Below, piece by piece: positions 1-11,500 of a stretch of DNA of 16,540 nt. A program made the translations under genes and the position numbers. Origin of the DNA: Pigoraptor vietnamica (taxonomy: Eukaryota > Opisthokonta > Filasterea); NCBI GenBank assembly GCA_943704525.1, contig CALSCQ010001830.1:1-16540 (forward strand), read 5' to 3'. Under the pieces are notes generated by a model, which ran no database searches, was not told the origin of the DNA, and saw only the letters and a list, made by a program, of their open reading frames with translations. Within the stretch, counting starts at the first letter, position 1. Every line of letters starts with the position of its first letter.

Positions 1-18
1 CCCCCCCCCCCCCCCCCC
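1..18. repeat. Poly-C tract
   Basis: The window opens with 18 consecutive C residues. They lie in the intron upstream of the terminal exon at 276-392. The true length is uncertain because the window begins inside the run. Confidence 0.9.
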
Positions 19-30
19 TTCCCGCAATTC

Positions 31-229
31 CATTGCGTCATGCCTGATGCCTCCGTCCCGGCACCAATGCTTCGTCGAGGATATAACCCCCTTCACACAC
101 ACACACACACCCTCTTTTCCCCTTCTTCCCCTCCTCTTCCCCAAGTCCATTGCGTCATGGCTGATGCCTTAGTTTGTCCCGGCACCCGTGCTTCGTCGAG
201 GATATAACCCCTTCACACACACATACCCT
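31..229 (+). repeat. Tandem duplication (117-bp offset) inside an intron
   Basis: Two similar copies, about 31-113 and 148-229, share a block starting CATTGCGTCATG, a central GCTTCGTCGAGGATATAACC block and a CA-repeat end. The offset between copies is 117 bp. The second copy has a short insertion and a shorter CA run. Both lie upstream of the acceptor at 274-275, so they are probably intronic. Confidence 0.8.
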
Positions 230-275
230 CTTTCATTTCTCCTGACTGCTCACTGACCTGCCCTTTGTCTCGCAG

Positions 276-392
276 GTTCGTGAGAAGAAGGAGCGGCAAT
301 TCCACAGGCTCAACGAGAAGCTGCGCGCCATCAAGGACGCCGTGCGCAGATACGAAGTGGAGCGGGGCGTGGCGGACCGCGAATCGCCGTGA
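276..392 (+). CDS. Terminal exon of an unidentified gene (coiled-coil C-terminus)
   Basis: I do not recognise the gene. A pyrimidine-rich stretch ending TTTGTCTCGCAG (264-275) is a good 3' splice site. The following frame gives 38 residues and a TGA stop at 390-392. The peptide is highly charged (starts VREKKERQFHRLNEKL, ends RGVADRESP) with an amphipathic, heptad-like pattern, so it probably forms the end of a coiled coil. Third codon positions are strongly G/C, as in the other genes here. The competing open frame gives a less natural composition. The rest of the gene lies to the left of the window. It is convergent with the adenylate kinase gene. Confidence 0.65.
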   Translation, partial: VREKKERQFHRLNEKLRAIKDAVRRYEVERGVADRESP

Positions 393-661
393 CGCGATTG
401 ACGACGGCCTACTAAATTAATGGAGTGTGACTTAAGGGTTTTCTCTGTGGCACAGGCGGATATTGAAGGGCTCAACGTGAACTGGACAAAAATAGTGGGT
501 TGCATGGCAAGCGACTGAAATGGAGAGCAACTTGAAACCGGCGAATAAGCGAGAAAAACCACAAGAGCCTATGGACACCATGGCGCTTGTCCCCGTGCGC
601 CGTTCGACAAATAGTGGCCAGGAGCCTTCATTACGCCGCATGGCACGTGACCACACTGCGC
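393..661. other. Convergent intergenic spacer
   Basis: This stretch of 269 bp lies between the stop codons of the plus-strand terminal exon and the minus-strand adenylate kinase. I see no AATAAA on either strand and no convincing ORF or RNA gene. It should hold the 3' UTRs of both genes. Confidence 0.6.
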
Positions 662-2436
<1,775 letters not shown>

Positions 2437-3314
2437 TTTCAAACAGACGCACAACAACACAAGCACTGTGTGAGTGTGAGTGTCAAAAAAAAAAAAAAAA
2501 ACAAAAAACGTAAAGCCATCAAAGCACTGCTGAATGTGAGTGGGATGTGGAAGCTGACCACTCGCTATGGAATCAGTATGGAAGTTACTCACAAATTGAA
2601 AACGAGTCCGAAATATGTTGTAAATTTCAACAAAGTGCAATGATTGGTACATGCGGGCACGCGTGACATGATGCGCTGCGCCCGGCCTATGTCAGCTGCA
2701 CCGGCACCGCCTCAGTCCACGCAGATGTGCCGGGCAGCACTCGAAGCTTCATGCATAGGTTACACCGAACAGACACGCGAGCATCGCCGCATCGGTGCAT
2801 AACAGTCGGCCGGGCCGGGCACGGTGGGCGGCGGCCCGCCGGCGCCGGCCGCGGGCACTGAGGGTCGGGCGGCCGGCTCTCAGAGCGGGCGGCGGCGGCC
2901 TCAACCATTGCCCGTGCCGCAAGTGCCTATTTTCTGCGCTGCCATGGCCTTCAAGCGTGCTAGCCAACTCAGTGGCTTGTTCAGTGGTTGATGGCCTTCA
3001 ACTCAGTCGGCCGGCTCAGTACTGTTACAACACATGTTACGAAGTATGACATGTGGCTGTCAAACATTTATTTACTTAATTGATGGATGTCTCGTTGAAG
3101 TAAATATTAAAATAAGTTCATTTTTTATATTATTATATATGTATATAACAATTATAATAACTATATATAATCATCCGAAGAAATTCTTCACGAAGTAGGA
3201 CGGGTGCGGTTTGAATGGGTTACCTACCAGTGCTCAGGCAATAATTCCAATGTTGCACACCAACGGCGACTCCGCCAAAAAAACGCATCCTTCGCCCTCT
3301 TCCCCCGCTGTCCT
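2437..3314. promoter_or_regulatory. Divergent upstream region shared by adenylate kinase and fucosyltransferase genes
   Basis: These 878 bp separate two divergent start codons, so both promoters should lie here. Contents: a 17-bp poly-A run (2485-2501); a GC-rich block (about 2800-2905) with GGGCGG-like motifs, a 12-bp palindrome GCCGGCGCCGGC (2838-2849) and repeated CGGCCGG cores; a short direct repeat ATGGCCTTCAA (2944-2954 and 2991-3001); and an AT-rich block (about 3058-3177) with TATATA-like strings. The short ORFs here do not look like genes. Individual factor sites cannot be assigned. Confidence 0.55.
3058..3177. promoter_or_regulatory. AT-rich block, candidate core promoter of the fucosyltransferase gene
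   Basis: About 120 bp made largely of A and T, including TATATATGTATATAAC near 3134-3149 and CTATATATAATC near 3161, in otherwise GC-rich DNA. It ends about 140 bp before the chosen ATG at 3315, a sensible distance for a TATA-type promoter. No transcript data support the start site. Confidence 0.4.
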
Positions 3315-6217
3315 ATGGATGGCCTGCACCTGCGGAGCACGCTTTCTGCGCCCAGCGCGCACGGCGAGCATGTGTCCACAGCGGCCGATGCGCAGAACAC
3401 GTTCTTGGGGCGGTTGCGACTGCGTCGCAGTCGCGCGTTCATCATTCTTGCGATATGGATTGCGTTTTCCTTGGGGTTCGTCGCTGCAGCGCTCACATCG
3501 GCGCCCGATAACGTCCAGGCGCGGCGCATCGACATAGTTCTCGATGCCTGGAACAAGTTTGCGGGCAACACGCCGTTCCGATTGCGCGTGGGCGAGGATG
3601 CGGCCGACGGAGTGGCCCCTCTCCCGCAACTGGCACTGTCTGCGCATTCGAATGGTTCTCAAGAAACCGCGATGCCTCTCTCCTCGGCGTCTCGCAGTGG
3701 CGACGGGTCGGCGACTGAATCTGAGCGCGTGTCGTCGGCAACTGCGGCCAACAGTCCTTTGGCGAGTGGTGTCGCACCGACGCCCTCTTTCGCAGATTTG
3801 CCCGCTCACGCCAGCGGCGCAACAACGGAGAGCACCCCTGCGCCCGCTTCGTCAACGACGTCGACGGCTGCGAGGGTGCGGCCGCCGGTCGGCGTCCCGG
3901 GATCTAGTCCCTGTGCGGCGTACTGCCGGTACTTGCGGCGCGCGGCCGGGGGCGCGGACAAGCTGCGCATTGCGTCGGGCGCATATCGCGTCGCGCATGC
4001 AATGGACTTTGGCAGAAACGTCGGCGATACGAGGGAGATCGTGGCCGGCATCTGGGCGGCGGCGACAACGGTCACCGCGCACGCACCCGCAAGCGCATCT
4101 GAGTCGGACGCAAGCATCGCCGGGATGGACCCGTGCGACGCGTTGCCGAGCACAGAATGCCCCGCGTGGGTCGCGCGCCTCTCCCTCCTTCCGGTGGATG
4201 ACAAGCCGGCCGCGAGGGACGAGTGGGGATTGCTGAGGGCGCAGCAGGACATGTACGCGTGGCAGTTCGGTGGGTTTTTACGCTCCGCTGTTAATCCGTC
4301 CTACTACCCGTCCGTGCGGCGGACATGAAGTTCAGCGGGCTTGCATGCACAGTTGGTGTGGGGCGGTAACTCTGTCTATGCGATAGACCGCTTTCAATTG
4401 TGCGATCTCCAATCGATTGGAAGCACGACTGTGCTCACAGATGTAGTTATAGCACAGTCAGTCTCAATTCCTGAGTGAGTTCTGCAGCAGCTGCTGACGA
4501 TATCTATCGTATCTAACGCAGGGCCCGCCGCGTGCGATCGCGTGGTCATGTACCCGACAGTACTTGGCACTGGACTGGGTTCCATTATGACGCACTACGC
4601 CGTCGTGTTGCAGCAATCGCGCGAGGTGCGTGGGCGTAGATCTCGGCCGCGTGTGATTTTAACCGGCTTGCTGTGAATACTGTTAGGGCGGCGTTGCTCA
4701 ATGACATAATGGCCGGATGATTGCGCGCGCGTGTGTGTGTTTTCTGTCGTCTCGCGTGCGCGCATGCCACGCAGCGCGGCCAGTATTCCGTTTTCTGATG
4801 CCCAGGAAATCTCCAGCCGAGTCCATCGACCTTCCTACCAATACAGGCCTCCCACTGTCGCAGGTCTTCGAGCGCAGCACGGTGTTTGCACCCGACGGAT
4901 GGATGTATGCGAATCCGGCGACAAACGCGGCGTGCAATGGCCGCGCTAACCCCTCGTGCTATCTCTGGGAAACGTCGGGCTGCGAAGGTGAGACGGCCGC
5001 TGTGTGTACGGACAAATCGACATGTGTTTTGCGATCGGTGCACATTCAGTGTTGCAGTTTGCTTCTAATTGAGGGCTATTCTTATGACTGATGTGTTTCG
5101 CAGGCGTCGTGCAGCGACCGCGACCGGAGGATGGCCCGCTCACAATTGTTTGGCGCGATCCAATGTCCGTCGCACGCGTGAGAGCGTCTTCTGCGCAGGC
5201 CGTCTACCTAGACTGGTATGTCAAGACAGGGGCGTTCCCGGCGGCGCCGCCCGACGTCGTGCGCCTGCCGGCTCTTCCCTGGGCAGCAGAATGGGCTGCA
5301 TTTTGGTACCATTGCCAGCTGCAATACTTTGCGCTGCAGCCGAAGCCGTATGTCTCGGCTACCGTCGACGAATTCCGGCGCGGGTTTGGAGAACGGTAAG
5401 CCATCAGATTGACACGGGAATTGACACATTTCCGTGAGTCAACTCAGTCTGGTCCCTGTCTATGCCGTTACACATTTGGGTTTAATGGTCAGGGCTGCCA
5501 ACTAAACTGCTGCATTGCAACTGGGCTCGCAAGGTGGCGCCGTCCGATCCTCTTCGCGCACGTGCGTCGGGCGGACAAGGGAATTGAGGCGCCGCTGCAG
5601 CCGTCGTCGCGGTATATTGCGGAGGTTCGGCGTTTCAAGCAGACGTTCGGAATCATGTCCGTTTTCTTGTCGACCGATGATCCGGCGGCAATTGAGGACT
5701 TCCGCGCCGTGGTGGGTGCGTGTGTCATTGAGCATGTGGGCATGTCAATGTGCGTTGACGCTGTCTCGATGCCAGTGTGCCGTGCATTTCTGCCGTAGAT
5801 TAATGTCGGGCAGTTGTATGCCAGCCGACCCGCAGTCGCGACAATCACGGCACTGAGCCTTTCCTCAACCTGAACCTCAATCGCACTCTCGGCTGACAAC
5901 TCCCTCTGCATTTTCAGAGCGAGTTTGGAGTGGAATTACTCTATCTCCCTCACAACTTGACGAACCAGGCGCCGTACATGGGCCTCCGCTCGGGCACAAT
6001 CAACCAAACGGAAGAGACAATGTACCTCCTGGCGACGATCTATCTCGCCGCACAGTGCGACTTCTGGCTGGGGACATTCACTTCAAACCTCGGGCGCATT
6101 GCATTCAAGCTAATGGTCGCGACTTACGGCGCCGTCCCGCACTACTCGTCGCTCGATGCGTGGCGTGACAACGCGGGAAGTCTGCCGCCGCCGCTGAACC
6201 CCCTGCGCTCTTTCTGA
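3315..6217 (+). CDS. FUT8-like alpha-1,6-fucosyltransferase (GT23), Golgi type II membrane protein
   Basis: Probably transfers fucose from GDP-fucose to the core GlcNAc of N-glycans in the Golgi. Exons 3315-4269, 4522-4625, 4864-4987, 5104-5395, 5534-5711 and 5918-6217 join in frame to 650 residues. The start is the first in-frame ATG; an upstream GTG extension is unlikely. Basic residues 33-40 precede one membrane anchor (about 41-61), then a Ser/Thr/Ala/Pro-rich stem. The C-terminal half follows FUT8 order: GTGLGS (334-339), PDGWMYANP, then FAHVRRADK (499-507), matching the HVRRTDK GDP-fucose motif, FLSTDDP (536-542) and the C-terminal TFTSNLGRIAFK region (604-615). It ends about 20 residues after the SSLDAW segment, so the C-terminal SH3 domain of animal FUT8 is absent. 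NodZ-like specificity is an alternative. Exon 5's donor (5712) is the least certain junction. Confidence 0.8.
4342..4510. repeat. Cluster of palindromes and hairpins filling fucosyltransferase intron 1
   Basis: Six inverted repeats run in series: TGCATGCA (4342-4349); GTCTAT/ATAGAC with a 3-nt loop (4374-4388); a perfect 14-bp palindrome TCCAATCGATTGGA (4408-4421); 9-bp arms GACTGTGCT/AGCACAGTC at 4427-4435 and 4451-4459; a perfect 12-bp palindrome CAGCAGCTGCTG (4485-4496); and ACGATA/TATCGT with a 2-nt loop (4497-4510), abutting the previous one. The last ends 11 bp before the acceptor. I see no tRNA, and no convincing C/D or H/ACA box layout. Confidence 0.7.
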
Positions 6218-6523
6218 TATTAAATATATAAGCATGAGGGACCGCCCGGCCGTAACTTGCACGGTAATTGACCGATCGGCACGGGGAGTACCCATGAATG
6301 ATACCCTAATGAATTCGACACTCGAGAGGCCTCAAATTGACACAGGACTCGGTATAAAGGGTTAATGAACGGGGCGCGTGCATATCTGTTGTCATCAGTC
6401 ATCTTTCCATAGTCAACTCACGTGTGAGTGCTTCATTCTCTTTCTCGGGCACGGCAGCCGATGCACAGAGGTCCTTTGGCGGAGCAGATGAGCGTTTTTG
6501 GCGTAGCTTAGCCACTCAGTCGG
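6218..6523. other. Convergent 3' spacer between fucosyltransferase and receptor kinase
   Basis: 306 bp between two stop codons. ATTAAA at 6219-6224, two bases after the fucosyltransferase stop, could be a variant poly(A) signal for the plus strand, but its position is very close. No AATAAA is seen for the minus strand. CTCAC/GTGAG arms flank GT at 6417-6428. The 3' UTRs of the two genes could overlap as antisense transcripts. No gene is seen. Confidence 0.55.
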
Positions 6524-7727
6524 TTACACTTCAGATTCCTCAGCGACGACAGTGACAGCGACAGGCTCATTATAGACGTTGTCGTAAGCCACGATGTCGT
6601 GAGCGACGTTGTCGTGAGCGATGTTGTCGTAAGCGCTAGCCTTTTGCGATTGGCCGATAATGTTATCGTAATGACGCCGTGTTGCCTCCGCTTGGGCGTT
6701 CGTCGCGTGCTTGTCCTCGGCGCGCTCCCAATCCCGTCGGAGGCGCTCCATCCGGGCGAAGAGCGCGGCGAAGTTGGGGCGGTCGGCGGGCTCGATCTGC
6801 CAGCACTCGGCCATCGCCGTGCGCACGTCTGCGGGACAATTCTCGGGTGGTTCGAGCCGATGTCCTTCGAGGACGTAAGGGATGACCTCGCGGTTGCTGA
6901 TTCCGGCATAGGCATTCTACGGAATACGCCGACGTCAGCCATTGGCAACCAAACAGCACAAAGCAATTGTAAGCCAAATATAACTTTTTTTGGTGCGTCA
7001 ACTAACGAGCAATTCAAATACGACACGCATTGTCGCGATACAATCTGATACACTGTGTCGAATGGCGAAACCGTGGCGACTACGAGTCATACAAATTACC
7101 TGGCCGAAGGTCCAAAGCTCCCACAATACAACGCCGTAGCTCCATACATCTGCGTTAAAAAAGAGTCAAGATTGTGCATGCGCGCACGGCTCACAATTTT
7201 ACTGAGATACCAGCAGACACATGCGCATATAAAGCAAGAAAAGAAATACGCAAGCACCACACGAGCGCCGACCAGGGACTGACACCGACTCACCCGACTG
7301 CTCGCTCCATACGGACCGCAGAATGCTCTCGGGGGCGGCCCACCGCACTGGAACAACCGAACGCCCTGTAGCGCGGACACCGGTCAGTTTCGTACATCCA
7401 CCAACAACACGAGCCATCAGCCGCAATTCAATGCAGCGCAACGAGAGTGCAATGGCTGTGCTGAACGGGCGGCCATTACACGTGCCATGCCACGCGCTTG
7501 TCCGCACCTTTCGTGGTCTTGTAGTACTCCTTCTCCCCAGTGTGCCGCGACAGCCCGAAATCAGACACCTGCTCTCGCGTCGCGGTGATGCCGTCGACAC
7601 CGGTGCTCGTGTAAGTTTGTCGCACGTGTGCATCAATTGCGGCATTTGCTTACGTAGCGCGCAGTTCGACTAATTGATTGACCAAATGACACCTGACAAT
7701 CCCTCCTCCCCCACCCCACACATCAAC

Positions 7728-7777
<50 letters not shown>

Positions 7778-8530
7778 AACTGCATGCGCACACACGCACG
7801 TGCCTTGGCAACAAAGTCGCCGAATGCGTCTTGGCCGACAAGCACATTGCGGGCCGACAGGTCCTGCGCAGCACAAGGCACCACATCAGCCCACTCGTGT
7901 CAGTATGGGCCGCGTCTAAGTGACCATACCTCCCCCTCCCCCCCCCCCCCCCCCCCCCCCCCCCCGGGCGGCCACACAGCGAACGATTGTACCAAGCGCC
8001 CACGCGTCCATTCGAACCTTGTGAACGATGCGATTCTGCGCGAGGTATTCCATTCCGGCCGCAATGCCCGAGGCAAGCCCCACGAGCGTGAGATCCATGC
8101 TGGCCGCGTCCACCTCCGCCGCCGTCGCCTTCCGATAGCGATCGAGCCGCGCTAGGAAGCTCTTGAGACTTCCGTGTGCGAGAAATTCGATGACGATGCT
8201 GGGCGGCGAAGGTGGGTGAGTGTGGTGGTGCATACGCGCGCGCACGTACCAAGGTTTAACGTGAATGGCACGCTGCAACGAATAGAGACACACACCACGC
8301 ACGCATGCACAACATGATGCACACACACATACATACACTCTTACGCACTGGCACGTACACACACAACAAAGGGTGCAGTTGCCGCGCAACAAGCGAGTAC
8401 GCACAGCATGGGGTCTTCCGTGGTCGAGATTCCGACGAGCGATGCAACATTTTGGTGCGATAGGCCCATCATGATCTGCAGCAGCGCACATGTGCAGGGA
8501 CGTCAGATGGACCTCGCTTTCTTGGATATG

Positions 8531-8597
<67 letters not shown>

Positions 8598-11500
8598 AGA
8601 GGATTGACACTCTTGTTGACCGTATCATAGTATCACAGACACGCCGACATACACATGCACACGCGAATGACGTGTGCGCGAATACTAGCGTCCGCGTGCT
8701 GTTGCACTGACACCCCGTCACCATCTCACCTGTGCCTCTGCAATAAACTCGATGCGCGCGTCGACGGCCACTCCCGGCTTGAGTGACTTGGCCGCGCAAA
8801 TGCGCAACTTGTGACCGACGCTCACCTGGCGACATCGCGAGGATCAGCTCATCCCGTTTGCGACAGCACACAAAATGCGAGTGTTCCTCTTGCGCACGGT
8901 TGACCCCCCTAACCCCTCGCACCACATACACCGCATATTCCGCCGTACACAACCTCTCTTTCTCTCTCTATCTCTCGCTCTAACGCACACACACAAACAC
9001 ACACCACACAAACACACACCACACATAGCATCACGCACACGCTCACGCAACACACACACACACACATACACATGCACACACATTCTCACGGCAACACACA
9101 CACACACACACATGCACACACATACTCACGCAACACACACACATACACATACTCACGCAACACACACGCGTGCGTGCGCACCTGTGCACGGTACACGACC
9201 CCGAAATTGCCCTCCCCAAGCACGTCCTGGAGCTCGATCGTTCCGCGCGGTATTTCGTAACGCCGCATGTCCGGACTCGCCTGGTCCAGGTGCCGTGCAA
9301 ATTCTTCGATTTGCTGCGCGCTCCACAGGCGCCGTGCCCTCCGCACGTACAGATACACCGCGATGACGACGAGAACGCACAATCCCGAAACGGACACACC
9401 TACTGCAATGGCCACCGTCGGCACGGAGCTGCCGTCCGACGGGGCCGTGCATGAGAACACAAAGTCCGGCGCCCTCGCCACGGGCAGTGCGAAGCCCGGG
9501 CACGCGGTCAGGGACACAAACACCTCCGCCGTCGCCAGCAACGGATCGCTGTCGTCGAACAGCAAGTTCCCGCTGACAAAGTAGAGACGGCACGTGGCGG
9601 GGACGACGGGGAACGACACCCGGATATTCGTGTAATTCACGATGGAGCTGAGGAGAAATGTTTGAGACAGGTCGCCGCTGACGCTGCAGTTCGAGACGAG
9701 GCGGATTCCGAGTGGCGTGGACGGCGGCGGAAATGCGCGCTGCCCGTACGCGTCCTCGGTGATGACGGTAAAATTCTGCAGCGCAACGCCGGGTTCGCGC
9801 GGATCCACGAGGAGATCGGAAACGCCGTCGGCCGCGCGGAACCGGAGGAGCACTGGCGGGGACGCAAGGGTTGTGTTGCCCTCCGCAAAGCGCGCGGAAT
9901 AGCTGGGACTGCCGTCGAAGACGCTCCCCGGAGGCGCATCGTAGCGCGTGGCGGAGAATACAACGGGCCCAGTGGACGCGTGCGCACTCCTCACGCGAAC
10001 CGCGGCGAGCGAGGTGTTGCTGTTGTCACTCGCGCCGAGATAGAACGCGCCGCCGGCCGAGTAGAGGGATCCTATGCTACCTGCGGTGCACCCATCCAAG
10101 AGCGCACCGCGGATTCGGAGATTGGGAGAGACCGCGAACACGCACCCGCCGTTCGAGATGGACGTGGCGTTGTGTACGTTGAAGGCGTCGATCGCGACTA
10201 CAGCCGAGTCGACGAGTGAAATGGCGCCCCCGGCCGAAGCGAATGTGCTGTCGGTGCTGGCTTCCACCATGGACAAGTTTGCCGCGCCACCCACGTGGAC
10301 TGCGCCGCCCTTTCCCATGGGAGCGGACGCAAGGGCAAGTCGGAGGCGAACAGCAGAAATGCGAGCACGGTCCGCGCACACCAGCGCACCACCGTCGCCG
10401 ACGACCGCTGAGGACGCACGCACGTTTACACCGTCGAGCCAGGCCACAGCCTCACTCAAACAGGCAAGGGCGCCGCCGCTATCGCGCGCCACGGCATTCG
10501 CAATCACAGCGCGCGTCACGTTGACGACGGCGCTGCCCATGGCGCACACTGCCCCGCCCCATCCGAGTCCAGACTGTGCGGACAACACCGCCGCATCCAC
10601 GAGCGTAAGCTGAGACTTCCCGTCAACGAGCAGTGCACCCCCCGAACCGGGCGCAAATGACCCGCGGACGGTGAAGTTGCGCGCAACCACGCGCGACAGG
10701 CCGCCCATGGCCACTGCCCCGCCGCCGAGCACGCCGCACGACGCGCCTACGACGGTCACGTTGGCGAGCTCGGCTTTACCCAGCAGCGCCAGCGTCGCAA
10801 AACCGCCGCCGAGCCCCGCAACTGTGTTGCGAAACTCGCTATCCGTGACGGCAAGGGTGCCCATTTGTACCGAGAAGCACCCGCCGTTTCCCTGCACGGA
10901 CGATGTGCCCTCGAAAACACACCGTTCGACCGACACGCGTCCGCCAGCGATGGCAATAGCCCCGCCGTCGCTGTCCGCGCTCGTGCTTGACACGGCAAGG
11001 CCCTCGAAGGCAACGAACGAGTCGTCGTCGACACTGACAAGGCCTCCACGGAGGACCGCAAATGTGTCCGAAATCAACGATGCCGACACGATGACGGAGG
11101 ACGGGCGGTCGCCAAAGGCTTGCAGGAAACCCCCGGATGTACCCGCAGAGCACGATGCAAAACGGCTACGCATCACGCGCAGGGTGGCTCCTCGCACGTG
11201 CAACGCGCCTCCTCCGACCACAGCCGCAGACGACTGCACGCGAACGTCCTCAAGCGCCACGCGGGGAACGTCGGAGTCACCGGGCGACGGCGCGGCGCTG
11301 ACAACGCCGCCAAAGCGGGCCGTGGCATTGCCAATGTGCGCGTCGTACACGCCGAGCGTGGCGGGGCCCAGGAGTGCCGCAAACCCGCCAACGCCGAGCG
11401 AAGATGTTCCGGACACGGTGACATTGCGAACCGACAGCACCGCCCTGCCAGACAGATACGCAAAACCGCCGGCACCGCCGGCGCTCACCCCTTGCACGTT

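Larger units (their letters stand above)
6737..9235 (-). other. Tyrosine kinase domain of the receptor (spans eight introns)
   Basis: Residues about 2350-2624. Gly-rich loop GEGNFGVVY (2356-2364) at the end of exon 1; ATP-binding Lys2380 in ICAAK; helix-C Glu2397 in FIAEAQ; catalytic loop HKDLSARN (2482-2489, Asp2484); DFG 2506-2508; activation-loop YY at 2518-2519 in EYYKTT; P+1 segment VPVRWAAPES (APE 2534-2536); DVWSYGVVLWEL (from 2548); CWQIEPADRP (2603-2611). ARN in the catalytic loop and PVRW before APE are tyrosine-kinase rather than Ser/Thr or TKL signatures. Lys replaces the usual Arg of HRD. The juxtamembrane YEIPRGTIEL resembles that of animal and choanoflagellate receptor kinases. 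All residues needed for catalysis are present. Confidence 0.92.

Noticed and set aside
2795-3049. 84-codon plus-strand ORF in the GC-rich intergenic block
   Set aside because: Composition follows the GC-rich block, there is no recognisable motif, and it lies in the shared upstream region.
3176-3195. Possible heat-shock element (GAA/TTC units) upstream of the fucosyltransferase
   Set aside because: Only two adjacent units have correct spacing and a third is separated by a gap, too weak to call.
3204-3314. N-terminal extension of the fucosyltransferase from position 3204
   Set aside because: The codon there is GTG. The first in-frame ATG is 3315, which is followed by a proper short cytoplasmic tail and membrane anchor.
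4727-4863. Upstream acceptors for fucosyltransferase exon 3 (for example at 4774, 4804, 4816)
   Set aside because: All give a frame that either stops or loses the PDGWMYANP homology. Only the acceptor ending at 4863 keeps the family sequence in frame.
8007-8019. GGTTCGAATGG on the minus strand, resembling a tRNA B box
   Set aside because: It is the exon 4/intron 4 junction of the kinase. No cloverleaf or A box fits around it.
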